Source: Lophium mytilinum
Taxonomy: Eukaryota > Ascomycota > Dothideomycetes > Mytilinidiales > Mytilinidiaceae
Reading direction: 5' to 3'
Assembly (NCBI GenBank): GCA_010093605.1
Contig: MU004184.1
Span: forward strand, 825,897-889,896
Length of the DNA: 64,000 nt
In this document: positions 1 through 9,326 of the stretch, piece by piece
How positions within the stretch are numbered: the first letter of the stretch is position 1
How the letters are laid out: each line of letters opens with the position of its first letter
The notes under the pieces: generated by a model
What the model was told of the DNA's origin: nothing
Databases searched by the model: none
Seen by the model: only the letters and a program-made list of their open reading frames with translations
Program-made: the position numbers and the translations under genes

Positions 1-438
1 TACTGGCCGGCGAGCGAGACAGGTCGGCGGCTGTTTGGAAGGCGTGCACGGGGCAGTCTTTGACGCCCTGCTGGCGTGGTGTTGCACCTGCAGCAGCCTC
101 TCTCGAAGCGCCCGCATCCAAAATAGACTCCTCCTCCCAAACCGCAGCCTGCCACGCACTGCGCGTGCTAGGCCCGCCCTCGACGCCAAATAACAACACG
201 CCGCCGCCCATCTCTCCCAGGTACCGCCGCCGTCCTCCAACCCTCCACCGCGGTGCAAAAGGCTCGTACCCAGAGACCCCAGAGACTCCAGAGACCTCAC
301 CTTCGTTGCCCACTATCCACCAAGAGTCATTCGTTTGAACTCCCGCCATGGCCACCACTACCTCTGCGAAGCCCGCGCTCTCTGCTCTCAAGACAGACGC
401 CTCTCTCTGCCACCTATCCGTCCGAAGTGCGAAGCCCC
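1..438. other. 5' flank of the first gene
   Basis: Pyrimidine- and proline-codon-rich sequence with several open frames but no recognisable protein. An ATG at 348 opens a plausible N-terminus (it begins MATTTSAKPALSALK) that would join the next gene only if one base were added near 400. Otherwise this is leader and promoter. Confidence 0.5.
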
Positions 439-1152
439 ATGGTCGCAGCGACCCCCACCATCATCAAGCGCGAGGATGGCCAGCAGACTCCCATCACGCC
501 CCCGGCTGCCTATCTCGACTTCCTCAAGACGCTGTCGCCCGTCCTCATGAGCCCGCTGCCCACCGGCTCCAGCTCCAAGTTCACTTTTGGGGACCGCCCG
601 AGCCTGCCCGAGACACGTCCCAGGTCAACGTCTTCAATCACTTCACTGGCTTCTACTGCATCTATCACTTCAGCTTTGACATCTACCTCTGGATCCTTTC
701 CTGCAGACCGCCCCTCGCCAACCTCATCAGTCTCATCAAGGTCCAGCAGCTGCTCCAACTGTGGCCCCGCGTCACCTCCAGCTTCAAGGTCCCCCGCACC
801 GGTCAAGACGGAGAAGGCCGACATGAACATTGTCATACCCCCACCATCACCCTTCATGCGACCTATGTCTGCCCGCACCCCGCGCCTCTTCATTCCGCCA
901 TCGCCCTACTCGGCAGGAATTGTCGCACAATCGCCAATGAGCGCCCACTCGGTGCGCTCGCCCTACTCGGCCACCATGTCACCCCGGACATGGGACCTCG
1001 AAAAGAAGGGCAACACGACCTCACGCAGAGTCAGCGTGCGAGAGGTAGTCACAAGAACTGTCACTTACAGCCGTACGCCAGTCGAAACGACTGCGCCTGC
1101 GTTTCCACCCCTGGATCCAGCGCCCAAGGGAAAGAGGAGGAGGATCGAATAG
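439..1152 (+). CDS. Ser/Pro-rich conserved fungal protein with C-terminal NLS
   Basis: I do not know a function. Taken from the ATG at 439 it is 237 aa, low complexity and rich in Ser, Pro and Thr, with repeated SP dipeptides that look like proline-directed kinase targets. Two stretches match the SUMO consensus (IKRE near the start and VKTE in the middle). The C-terminus is more conserved in character, with RRVSVREVVTRTVTYSRTP followed by a basic end (KGKRRRIE) that looks like a nuclear localisation signal. The same frame stays open upstream to 253 and includes ATYPSEVRSP before the chosen start. A better N-terminus starts at 348 in another frame, so a one-base indel near 399-402 is likely. 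Nuclear location is inferred from the basic tail only. Confidence 0.7.
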   Translation: MVAATPTIIKREDGQQTPITPPAAYLDFLKTLSPVLMSPLPTGSSSKFTFGDRPSLPETRPRSTSSITSLASTASITSALTSTSGSFPADRPSPTSSVSSRSSSCSNCGPASPPASRSPAPVKTEKADMNIVIPPPSPFMRPMSARTPRLFIPPSPYSAGIVAQSPMSAHSVRSPYSATMSPRTWDLEKKGNTTSRRVSVREVVTRTVTYSRTPVETTAPAFPPLDPAPKGKRRRIE

Positions 1153-2162
1153 TTGGTGGCGGTCAGCGGGGATGTGAAGCATTGCATTAGCCGCCGTTAA
1201 TTACGGCGTGTAAATGTGATGTTGTGATGCTGTGCCGCTGGCTTGCATGTTATCAGCGCGGATGCGTTGTTGTCTACGCCGCACTCGCCGCTTCGGAGTT
1301 CATTCTCCATTCGACCTACCTACCTACCTCAACCTAGCCTTTTGATGCTCACGAACATCAACCTATCTTTCATCTACACGACCTAACAAACCACATTAAA
1401 AGAATCTACGACTTGCGTAATTACAAGACACGAGGAACCAAAGCGCTCCAGTCCTGGCGACTGAGCACCCTTCGCTGTCACCAAAGCCGATCAACGAACA
1501 TCTGGCTCCTCTCTCAACCATCTCATCCCACACCCGTGTTTCCAATTTCCTTCAAATCTACATACCCATCTCGCCGCATCGTTAATCCACGAAAGCGTTA
1601 GACAGGGCGGCCCTGTCCTCGAATCATCCTCAATTTTCATTTGTTCATCTGGTTAGTAGTAGAAAGAGGGACGGGCTACGCTACGATGGGATCACGTATG
1701 CTTGCTTTAGCTATTGTTATCAAAGCTCCTCTTGACGAATTGGCTCTTTTGCTTCCATGGGAGGAAAATCTTGCTGTCTTCGGAATCTACTTCATGTCTT
1801 GCGAAACCCGCGAAGGAGTTGACGGCGTGAGCCAGCGTTGTGGGGGGGACGCTTGAACTTGCGGGCGCTGAGTGCGTTTCTGGCGCTTTCATGGGTCATT
1901 GGTATATACCTACATTTTTTGATCATCTTGTCTTCTGCTCGCTTCATGAAGGTGGCTTTGTCGCATTTCTATGATTGTTGTTTCGCTAGGGGAGTGGCGA
2001 GCGTGGGTGGATTAGGATATCTTGTCAATAGGGCTCGTATCCGGTTCAATCAATCATCAGTTAATCAATCAACCCTAACCTCACCAATACTGAACCAAAC
2101 CCATCCCCCGAACCCCAAAATCCCTTTCCCCCAAACACCCGTTCCCCCAATCCTAGCTTCAT

Positions 2163-2183
2163 CACACACACACTCACACACAC
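2163..2183. repeat. (CA)n microsatellite
   Basis: Short run of CA dinucleotides with one interruption, seen directly in the sequence. Confidence 0.8.
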
Positions 2184-2798
2184 GCTATGACGCTCTCCTC
2201 CCGCAGCCCATCATCACACCGATCGCCCGCGCACCCAATCACGCGCGCCATCGCAGCACCGGTGCGCCGTAACCTGTCCCCCCTGCTCTGCGACAAACCC
2301 TCAGACCCTCGCGTTTCATTGGACAAAAGCAAGAAGAGCTAATAGAGCTAGCGTGCCAGGGGTGTGGGTTTCCGCAGAGCCCGAGCGGCTGGGTGGCGCT
2401 ACTAAGCGCCCGCTATGCTGATTGGAGAGGTGAGGGCACGTTGGTGGCGGGGGTTATTTTGGGAGGGATGGAGGTGGTCGAGAGGGAGGCGAAAGACTGT
2501 AGTGAGGGTTTGCGGGTTGTGAACAACTTTTTGGTGAAGTGGAGTTACTTGAAGGAGGTCGAAGAGGTGGTGGGACTTTGGAAGCTTTGTTGAAGTTCGC
2601 TGGTTCTATTCTTCTCGATAGACTGCGAGGGTTTTCGAGACATGCTTGGTTCTGTAGGTCCGACTCGCGACTGTTGGTGGCTGCCAACGACCTCGAAGCT
2701 GCACGTTCCTCGGGCAATAAGCTTCCCCGCCGTCTCTCCTCTCCTATGGCCCGCGTGATGAGGCTCGAGAAATTAAACCTCACTACCTTACCCAGCCT

Positions 2799-2822
2799 GT
2801 CTCTCTCTCCCTCTCTCTCTCT
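2799..2822. repeat. (CT)n microsatellite
   Basis: Imperfect CT dinucleotide run, followed by a short GTGTG stretch. Confidence 0.8.
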
Positions 2823-3905
2823 GTGTGCGTTGACCCCATGTAGCGAAGTGGGTCCGCAGCTGCACACTAGGATATTTCCGCTCGTGTGCTGCATGAGGGC
2901 GTCTTGTTTCATCACACTGGACCTGGCAGGGGTGGAAACGTGAAACTTGAGAGCAGGAACGCGTGCGCACGGTGCGTGATGTGTTTACGGGGAGGCAGTG
3001 CGGTGGGGAGTGAACGTGAGTATCGTTAGAAGTGTGACTGTGTGCGTGTGTTGGTGGTGGTGAGTGAGTCGTGGGAGAAGCGAAGGTTTCATGGTGCTGC
3101 ATGCGCGTTGGCTAGGGCACACCGCTTGGAGGAATGTGGGTTTTGGAGGATGGAGTGGATGGAGTGGACTGAGGAGACCAGGCTGTTAAGGGTTAATATA
3201 GATGAGCTGCCACACACACATGCGAATATACATACTTTCCTGATTAGGCAAGTCGTGGCAGTCAAGAAGATTGTTTGAAGTAAGATATGTTAGATGGGTT
3301 GTGTCTGAATTGGATTTAATTGCTTCTCCATAGACCAAGAGCTGCGGATTAGATGCCTAACTATTTTGATTCAAAAACGTTGTGCAATGAGATTCGATTT
3401 AGCGTATGTTACCCGTCGTCTGTAGTTAAACCTGTGTCTATCTGTGGTTGGAGAAGCTCGTGACGAAGCCAAAGGTGCTTCGGTCTCACAGCTTCTTACC
3501 TTCCAGAGAGCTAATAAGTGCCGCCAATCTCGGACCTCAGAATCCCAAGATTGAATGATACGATTCAAAGCTGGCCCGGCAGTTGACGCGAGAGTGGTGT
3601 CGGTTCAAACCACGGTCGAAAGGCTTCTGGTGGTCGTGTGGAGTAGCGCAGACGGTCCTCGCCCTTGGGAAGCCAGCATCATCCACGTCATCGGGCATGG
3701 CTGGTTGGTAAATCCAATCCATCTCGTGGATTTTATCTCAACGGTTTGGGCATTCCGTCGAGCTTCTTTTATGATCATATGTAAATCATATCCAGTCCCA
3801 AGGGCCCTAGCCTGGTGACCAAACACCTAATATGGACCATCCCTCGAGCTCCTTTCGACATATCGGACAGTGTGAATTTCTCACCATGAAGCATTTTCAA
3901 GGCGC

Positions 3906-5627
3906 TCAGTTAGTCTTCACGGGATGAAGCGCTAGATTCGGAGCCCAAATTCTCCCTTCCGCATCTTTATGCAATATGAATGGCAGCTCCTCGTTCTCCT
4001 TTGGATCCAACCAATTCCGGAAGATATACGCAGGGAAGGGCGAGCTCCACCACCAAGTTGCCGTGTTTGTAATGTCGTAGTGAGGTCTTGCATTGTAGAA
4101 CCCATCCCCTTTAGCCATAGCACCGCGGCTAGCATTAGGCGGGCCGCCATTGAAAAAGATATCCATCTCCTTAAGATCTCGCAGGGGATTCTGGTACATT
4201 GGCTGCGGGGGAAAGACGATTTTGAGTCCGTGCCAGAGTGCGAAGGACGAGACCGTTGCTTCCGAAGGTATCGTGAGACCCTTATCAGCCTGCGCATCGT
4301 GTGCCGCGGCCAGAAGACGATACGAAGTGCGTGTGATAGCCGGTGCGCAGAAGATCCGTGGCGTATCCACGCCGTTCTGGAAGTTGTGTATCCAGTCTCT
4401 ATACACCCAGTCCTCCGTCCACGTGACGTTGGAGCAAGGGTTCGTAGCAATAAGGTCTGCGTCTTCACCAACGCCCCAGGAAAAGTCGTCCTCTTGGGAA
4501 GAGCCGGTTGGTTTTGGCCCCACAGGCTCGACATCTGGAATATTGACAGCGCCCCATACTCCGCCGCCATTCAGAGTGGCGTCTATCAGGGATGTGAAAT
4601 TAGCATAGGTACCGTGTATCGACGGTATGTAGAGATATGAAGACCGTTCTATGCTCTGCTTTCGAGGTTGCTTCCGTGCAAAAGTGTTCAGAGCATCCAG
4701 ATAGTGGGCTGTGTGCCCTGTGAATCGGACGTCGAGCTCGAGTTGCCAGAAATGGTCATACTCCGGATAATAGTACGCAAAGAGTTGCAGCGGCTGATAG
4801 ATTTGGAAGTTGGGATGATGTGTCGCGGTTTTTGGATACCAGTTTTCCAGCAAGGTCTCATCGAAGAGCACAGCAATGCTACGTAGCTCGACAGGCACAA
4901 ATTTTTCGAGCGCTGCGGTGTAATTGGCCTCCGACATATAGATCTCGTGCTCCTTTTCGCGTATATGGACGAGGAGGTAGACGGCATAATTTCCACTGGT
5001 GCTCAAGCCGGCTTCAACGATAAGAGATCGGATGTTCAACAGGTCCTCCGGAGCGTAATTATACGTGTCATAGCCTCTCAAAACAATGGCTGTCCGACCG
5101 GTTGCCTTTTCGGGTCTTGGCCAAACGAAGCCGGGATTTGGGACCATTCGGCCTCGTGAAGAGACATTTGCAACTGCACCGAAGCGGTCTTGATTTTGTG
5201 CAGCACAGTCGTCTTGCAGTCTTCCCCAGTCAACGTGCTCCCAGTCCACCTTCTTCCTATTATAGTCCTCACGTTCGTCTCCATAGCCGTAGGGTCCATA
5301 CTTGATGTCTGCCGTCATCCATGTCTGGGAAAGTGAGAGTTCGTCATGCGAGCCGAAGGGAGCAACAGGATAGGCTTTTAAAAGTCAGCGCCCGTCAAAC
5401 AGAAAATGTTTCGGCTTTTTACGAATTTTAAGGTCAATTGGGATGACCTGATCATCAGAGCTATTGGAGAGCAGAGAGCCTCGCGGTCCACAACACACGA
5501 TTGGCTTGTAAACGGGTTTGTTGGCCCAAGGCCGCTGTCGCAGCGTATCTCGGGACACTGGCAGATAATAGAGGGCCAGCAATATGGCTAGGAATATGAT
5601 GACAGAAGCATACCGACGCGTGAACAT
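3906..5627 (-). CDS. DUF3405 family membrane-anchored protein
   Basis: Two exons, 5423-5627 and 3906-5374, give 557 aa. The 48-nt intron (5375-5422) has a GTAAAA donor, a CTGAC branch point nine bases before the acceptor, and removes the only in-frame stop. The N-terminus has a single hydrophobic segment (about residues 7-22), followed by a region typical of DUF3405 proteins: WPRPEKATGRTAIVLRGYDTY-like start, the YYPEYDHFWQLELDVRFTGH block, and a WWW-containing C-terminal part. The family is fungal, of unknown activity, and looks like a Golgi or ER type II glycosyltransferase-like protein. That placement is inference from the N-terminal anchor and the ELDVR acidic motif. Length is usual for the family. 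Confidence 0.85.
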
Positions 5628-6832
5628 GCTTGAAACAGCGGCAAATGAGGGTAGGGAAGGAGAGAAGTGGAAGGAAGCGCAAACTTGTAAGCGTTCTAAC
5701 TACGTAGACAAAGCCAAGGCAGCTACAAGGACTTAGAGTGGGTCCGGATCGCAGCCCTTAACGGCACAGCAAACAGCCACAGGCCAGGTGGGCCAGGCTA
5801 GACGGTTCATGTTCCAAGGTCTATCGAGTGATGCTAGGCGTAATGGAGAACCGCCGGGAGCCTGCGTTAGCTTATCGAGCAATTATAATTGGATAAGGCC
5901 GCACAGCACAGCCACATGCTGGGATAGGCCTCACGTTACCAACTATATCTTGAAGCTGTGAAACTTAGAAGGCTATAGGAAATATATTGATAAGTTCCGA
6001 GGGCAGATTTGAAGGCGAAGACATTTGGGACGCGAAGAAGTTCGTGGTGTTACCGACTGCGCACTACGAAGTAATCCAACCTTTCTGACGACTGGCTGGT
6101 GGCGCCACTCAATTGCAAGATAGCTGGTGAGAAAACTGGTTCAAAACATAGCTAAACGGAGGAATATGGTGTTCCGTATTGTAGACGGAGAGAAAACAAT
6201 GTTGCTCTAGAGGGAAGACCGGGATATAACGTACTGTGTCTAGCGTCTCCCGCAATGCTGTGTCACGCATCTGAAAAGCACCAAAGTGCTTTCTACGGCA
6301 ATGCAACAAACGCAAAAAGGACAACACCTCAGGTCACTTAAATCTGCATTCATATTAAACGTCTTATATTACAGAAAGCGAAGCCAAGAAAGGCTGAAGA
6401 CAGTCTATCGACTTTGGGCGACGTCAGAGCACTAGACAAATTGTCACACTCCAAGATGTAAGCAGCGCACAGCAAAATGGGGAACATCTAGTTTGATATT
6501 CGCAGTTGTCTACACTAATAAAAGTATCCCCGGCCAATGAGATGCTACAAAAAGGCTAGCTTAATTCAAAGACCCAAGTTCCGCAAAAGATCCAGAGGTA
6601 GAAACGCCAGCCCCGCTCAAACAAGAAACTATGGATGTGTCTCCAAGTCGACTATGTTCGAGCCTGATGTTGGAAAAATATCAATGTGAAAGAAAAGTTT
6701 TCGTTGTAAGGGTGATGTGCCGGGAATAGTAGAAGGGAAAAAATAGAAGCACCAGGTCCGTTGTGTTCTTGCCGCATGGTTGCCTAGAAAGATGGCAGCT
6801 TTTTTTCCATGCTTTGGTCCTTATGACGAGGT
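5628..6832. other. intergenic, no supported gene
   Basis: Promoter side of the DUF3405 gene and 3' flank of the pheromone precursor gene. A 72-codon minus-strand frame at 6109-6327 has no motif or splice partner. Nothing else seen. Confidence 0.6.
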
Positions 6833-7913
6833 TTAGTTCTCCTCACGCTTGGTCTTGCTGCAAGATTGGCCGGGAAGATGGCAACCCGCTGGGGGGCGGG
6901 CCTCGGCGGCAGCCTCAGCCTCACGCTTTTCCTTGGAGCAAGATTGACCGGGGAGATGGCAACCCGCTGGTCGGCGGGCCTCAGCCTCGGCGGCAGCCTC
7001 AGCCTCACGCTTTTCCTTGGAGCAAGATTGACCTGGGAGATGGCAACCCGCTGGGGGACCAGCCTTGGCGGCAGCCTCAGCCTCACGCTTTTCCTTGGAG
7101 CAAGATTGACCTGGGAGATGGCAACCCGCTGGGGGGCCGGCCTTGGCGGCAGCCTCAGCCTCACGCTTTTCCTTGGAGCAAGATTGGCCTGGGAGATGGC
7201 AACCCGCCGGCGGGCGTGCCTCAGCGGCAGCTTCAGCCTCGCGCTTTTCTTTGGAGCAAGATTGGCCTGGGAGATGGCATCCTGCTGGGGGGCGTGCCTC
7301 AGCGGCAGCTTCAGCCTCGCGCTTTTCCTTGGAGCAAGATTGGCCGGGGAGATGGCATCCTGCTGGGGGGCGTGCCTCGGCCGCGGCGATGGGCTCAGGA
7401 TCTAGATTAGATCAGCTTAACGCTTCTCTTCCTGCTGCAAGATTGACCAGGAAGATGACAACCCCAAAATTTTCTGGTGGCCACAGGCTCAGGGTCTGCC
7501 ACGGGTTCAGCCTCGCGCTTGTCCTTGCTGCAAGACTGGCCCGGAAGATGGCAACCCCAGAACTTTCTGGCGGCCTCAGGCTCAGGGTCTGCCACAGGCT
7601 CAGCCTCGCGCTTGTCCTTGCTGCAAGACTGGCCTGGAAGATGGCAACCCCAGAACTTTCTGGTAGGAAGGGGTTCGGGCTCAGGGATGGGCATAGGCTC
7701 AGCCTCGCGCTTGTCTTTGCTGCAAGACTGGCCTGGGAGATGACAACCCCAAAATTTCTTACCAGCTACGGCGACGGGCTCCGGAAGAGCCGCACGCTTG
7801 TCCTTGCTGCAAGACTGGCCTGGGAGATGGCAACCCGCTGGGGGGCCGGGGATCGCGAGAGCGTGGGCGCTGGCAGCTAGGATAGCGGCGGCGATGACGG
7901 CGGTGAACTTCAT
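6833..7913 (-). CDS. ppg1: alpha-factor-like mating pheromone precursor, 12 peptide copies
   Basis: Secreted precursor of the alpha-type sex pheromone. It starts at 7913 with a signal peptide (MKFTAVIAAAILAASAHALA). Exon 1 (7422-7913) carries five copies of GCHLPGQSC, the last four preceded by KFW. Copies end in KR, the Kex2 site. If exon 1 is read through, it stops at 7407, giving a 168-aa protein. A 46-nt intron (7376-7421: GTTAAG donor, CTAAT branch-like site, GAG-type AG acceptor) joins it in frame to exon 2 (6833-7375), which carries seven more copies and ends at a TAA, for 344 aa in total. Spacers in exon 2 are strings of X-Ala or X-Pro dipeptides, the signature of Ste13-type dipeptidyl aminopeptidase trimming. 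The peptide resembles the Aspergillus fumigatus pheromone WCHLPGQGC (from memory). Alternatives to the intron are a fixed frameshift or a separate, headless tandem copy. Confidence 0.9.
6878..7357 (-). repeat. 78-bp tandem repeat array, class B pheromone units
   Basis: Seven units at a regular 78-bp period, with one of 84 bp that has an extra Glu-Ala. Each encodes PAGCHLPGQSC, SKEKR, then EAEAAA-type spacer. Units differ by only a few bases, which suggests recent homogenisation. Confidence 0.9.
7440..7830 (-). repeat. 87-99-bp tandem repeat array, class A pheromone units
   Basis: Five units spaced 87, 99, 93 and 93 bp. Four have a Lys-Phe-Trp before the GCHLPGQSC core, with a dibasic RK or KK just before the Phe. 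The N-terminal-most unit instead has PPAG, like class B. Confidence 0.85.
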
Positions 7914-8052
7914 GTTGATTGGTATCGAGGGAGTGTGTTTGAAAAAGTGAGTGATGAAGAGTTTGTCTTCGTGTAATGAGTGGTGTGTCTGTCGGAAGAG
8001 AGGGACTTGAATGATCTGGATGAGTTAGAAGTCGAGGAGCAGCGTAGAAAGG

Positions 8053-8060
8053 TTTTATAT
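8053..8060 (-). promoter_or_regulatory. TATA-like element of the pheromone gene
   Basis: On the minus strand the sequence reads ATATAAAA about 140 bp upstream of the pheromone start codon. This spacing suits a core promoter with a moderate leader. No other good TATA match lies nearby. Confidence 0.4.
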
Positions 8061-8082
8061 GGAAGAAAGGACCTTGCCGACC

Positions 8083-8530
8083 GTCAATAGCGGAATATAA
8101 AGCCGAATAAGGGTTGAAGGCTCTCAATAAAGACTCGAATAAGCTAGAGGATCCTAGGGGCGAGAGGTACCGGGCCAATAGGAAAGTTGAGTTCTGGATC
8201 GTCTCTCAATAAGGATCAATAGTGGCAATGAATAGGCCAGTGAGCCGGGGTACTCGCGGGCTCCGGGGGGCAAAGGCTTCTTCGGCAGATGCTCCTGACC
8301 ACGAGGACGGCGCTGCTACTAGTCGATGAGGGGCGGTACTCGAAGAATGGATGAATTAGCGCCTTATGGACCGAGTTCTTGGACACCTTGGACAAGAGGA
8401 CCTTTGAAGAAAGAAGATGATAATCAAAGGTATAAGTAGGATAAAGGAATAGGAAGCAATGGACGGTTGGTGGTGAGGAAGGCAAACTTAGAAGCATTAC
8501 CGCATTTGGGTTTCAATAAGCTCTCAATAA
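8083..8530 (-). promoter_or_regulatory. cluster of TATTGA-type elements upstream of the pheromone gene
   Basis: The 10-mer CTCTCAATAA occurs three times (8121-8130, 8203-8212, 8521-8530). Related forms lie at 8083 (GTCAATAG), 8175 (CCAATAG), 8215 (ATCAATAG) and 8512 (TTCAATAA). On the minus strand the exact copies read TTATTGAG, one base from the CTATTGAG core that I recall being reported for the mating-type alpha-domain factor MAT1-1-1 of Penicillium chrysogenum. A role in MAT-dependent expression is inference. Confidence 0.4.
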
Positions 8531-9326
8531 GAATCTGGAAGTCTTGGCATCCCCGAGGTCGCAACGCCACCCAGAAGCCGCGTTCGAGCCATTCAAGTCA
8601 AGGCTATAGAAAAATCTTTGATTCTAGATCGGCAAGTGGGTTGCACTGTGTAGGGTACACGCAAATGCCGACGAGCGCGTGCTGTTAGTCCGTCCACGTG
8701 GCAGCCGGGACTCGTGGTTCGATTTGAAGAGCAATCAAATAATTACAGGCTTCTAGAATATCGTACTACTTGTTGATACAGCCACATCTAGAGCATGCAA
8801 GCGCATTGGCTGCCGTGGAGGTGTGCGTTTCCGTGGGTTCGGTCAGTGGAGCACTTGCCGAGCATTCGGATGAGGCTGGTTATGAAAAAGACGCAGTATT
8901 ACGACGAAATATAGACTGAGCAAACTCGTGCAGGCTCAAAATTCTCATTTGGATAGATTGATGTTGCGCATTTAATGAAAAGAGGAGATTGTGACGACGA
9001 AATGGCGCGAGGCACCACGAGACAGCCATGTAAGATCTTGCACGAATTTGATTATCTGATAAGCACACGTCATGGCTAATTGCCATGCATGACAAATGTC
9101 GTAGAGGACTGAGGCATGTTGGTGGTAGGAAGAGAGCGTGAAGCATCGAGGAGGAGGGCGATCAGGATTCGAGGCGAGCACGTGAGGTGAGGTTGTAAAA
9201 AGCTCGGCCTAGTAAACCGCACGGACCACATCCCACGCGACTTGTTCGGCAGGGACGTAGCATCCGCTCGACGGCGTTGAAGGACGGCAAACAACTTTCC
9301 AGCGAGCGTCGAGCAAGAACGTGGCG

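Larger units (their letters stand above)
1153..3905. other. intergenic, no supported gene
   Basis: Several short open frames are present on both strands, but none has splice-consistent extension, conserved motifs or a coherent composition. It holds a CA-rich and a CT-rich microsatellite (listed separately). It serves as 3' flank of the gene at 439 and of the DUF3405 gene. Confidence 0.6.
7914..9326. other. divergent promoter region, pheromone gene (-) and MSM1 (+)
   Basis: No coding region is supported. The half nearer the pheromone gene holds a TATA-like site and a cluster of CAATA/TATTG elements (listed separately). The MSM1-proximal half shows nothing I recognise. Confidence 0.6.

Noticed and set aside
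5375-5390. Stop-codon read-through (TGA C context) in the DUF3405 gene
   Set aside because: A 48-nt intron with good branch point removes the stop more simply.
6763-7410. 215-codon repetitive plus-strand frame
   Set aside because: The repeats are the reverse complement of the pheromone array; only the minus strand has signal peptide and processing sites.
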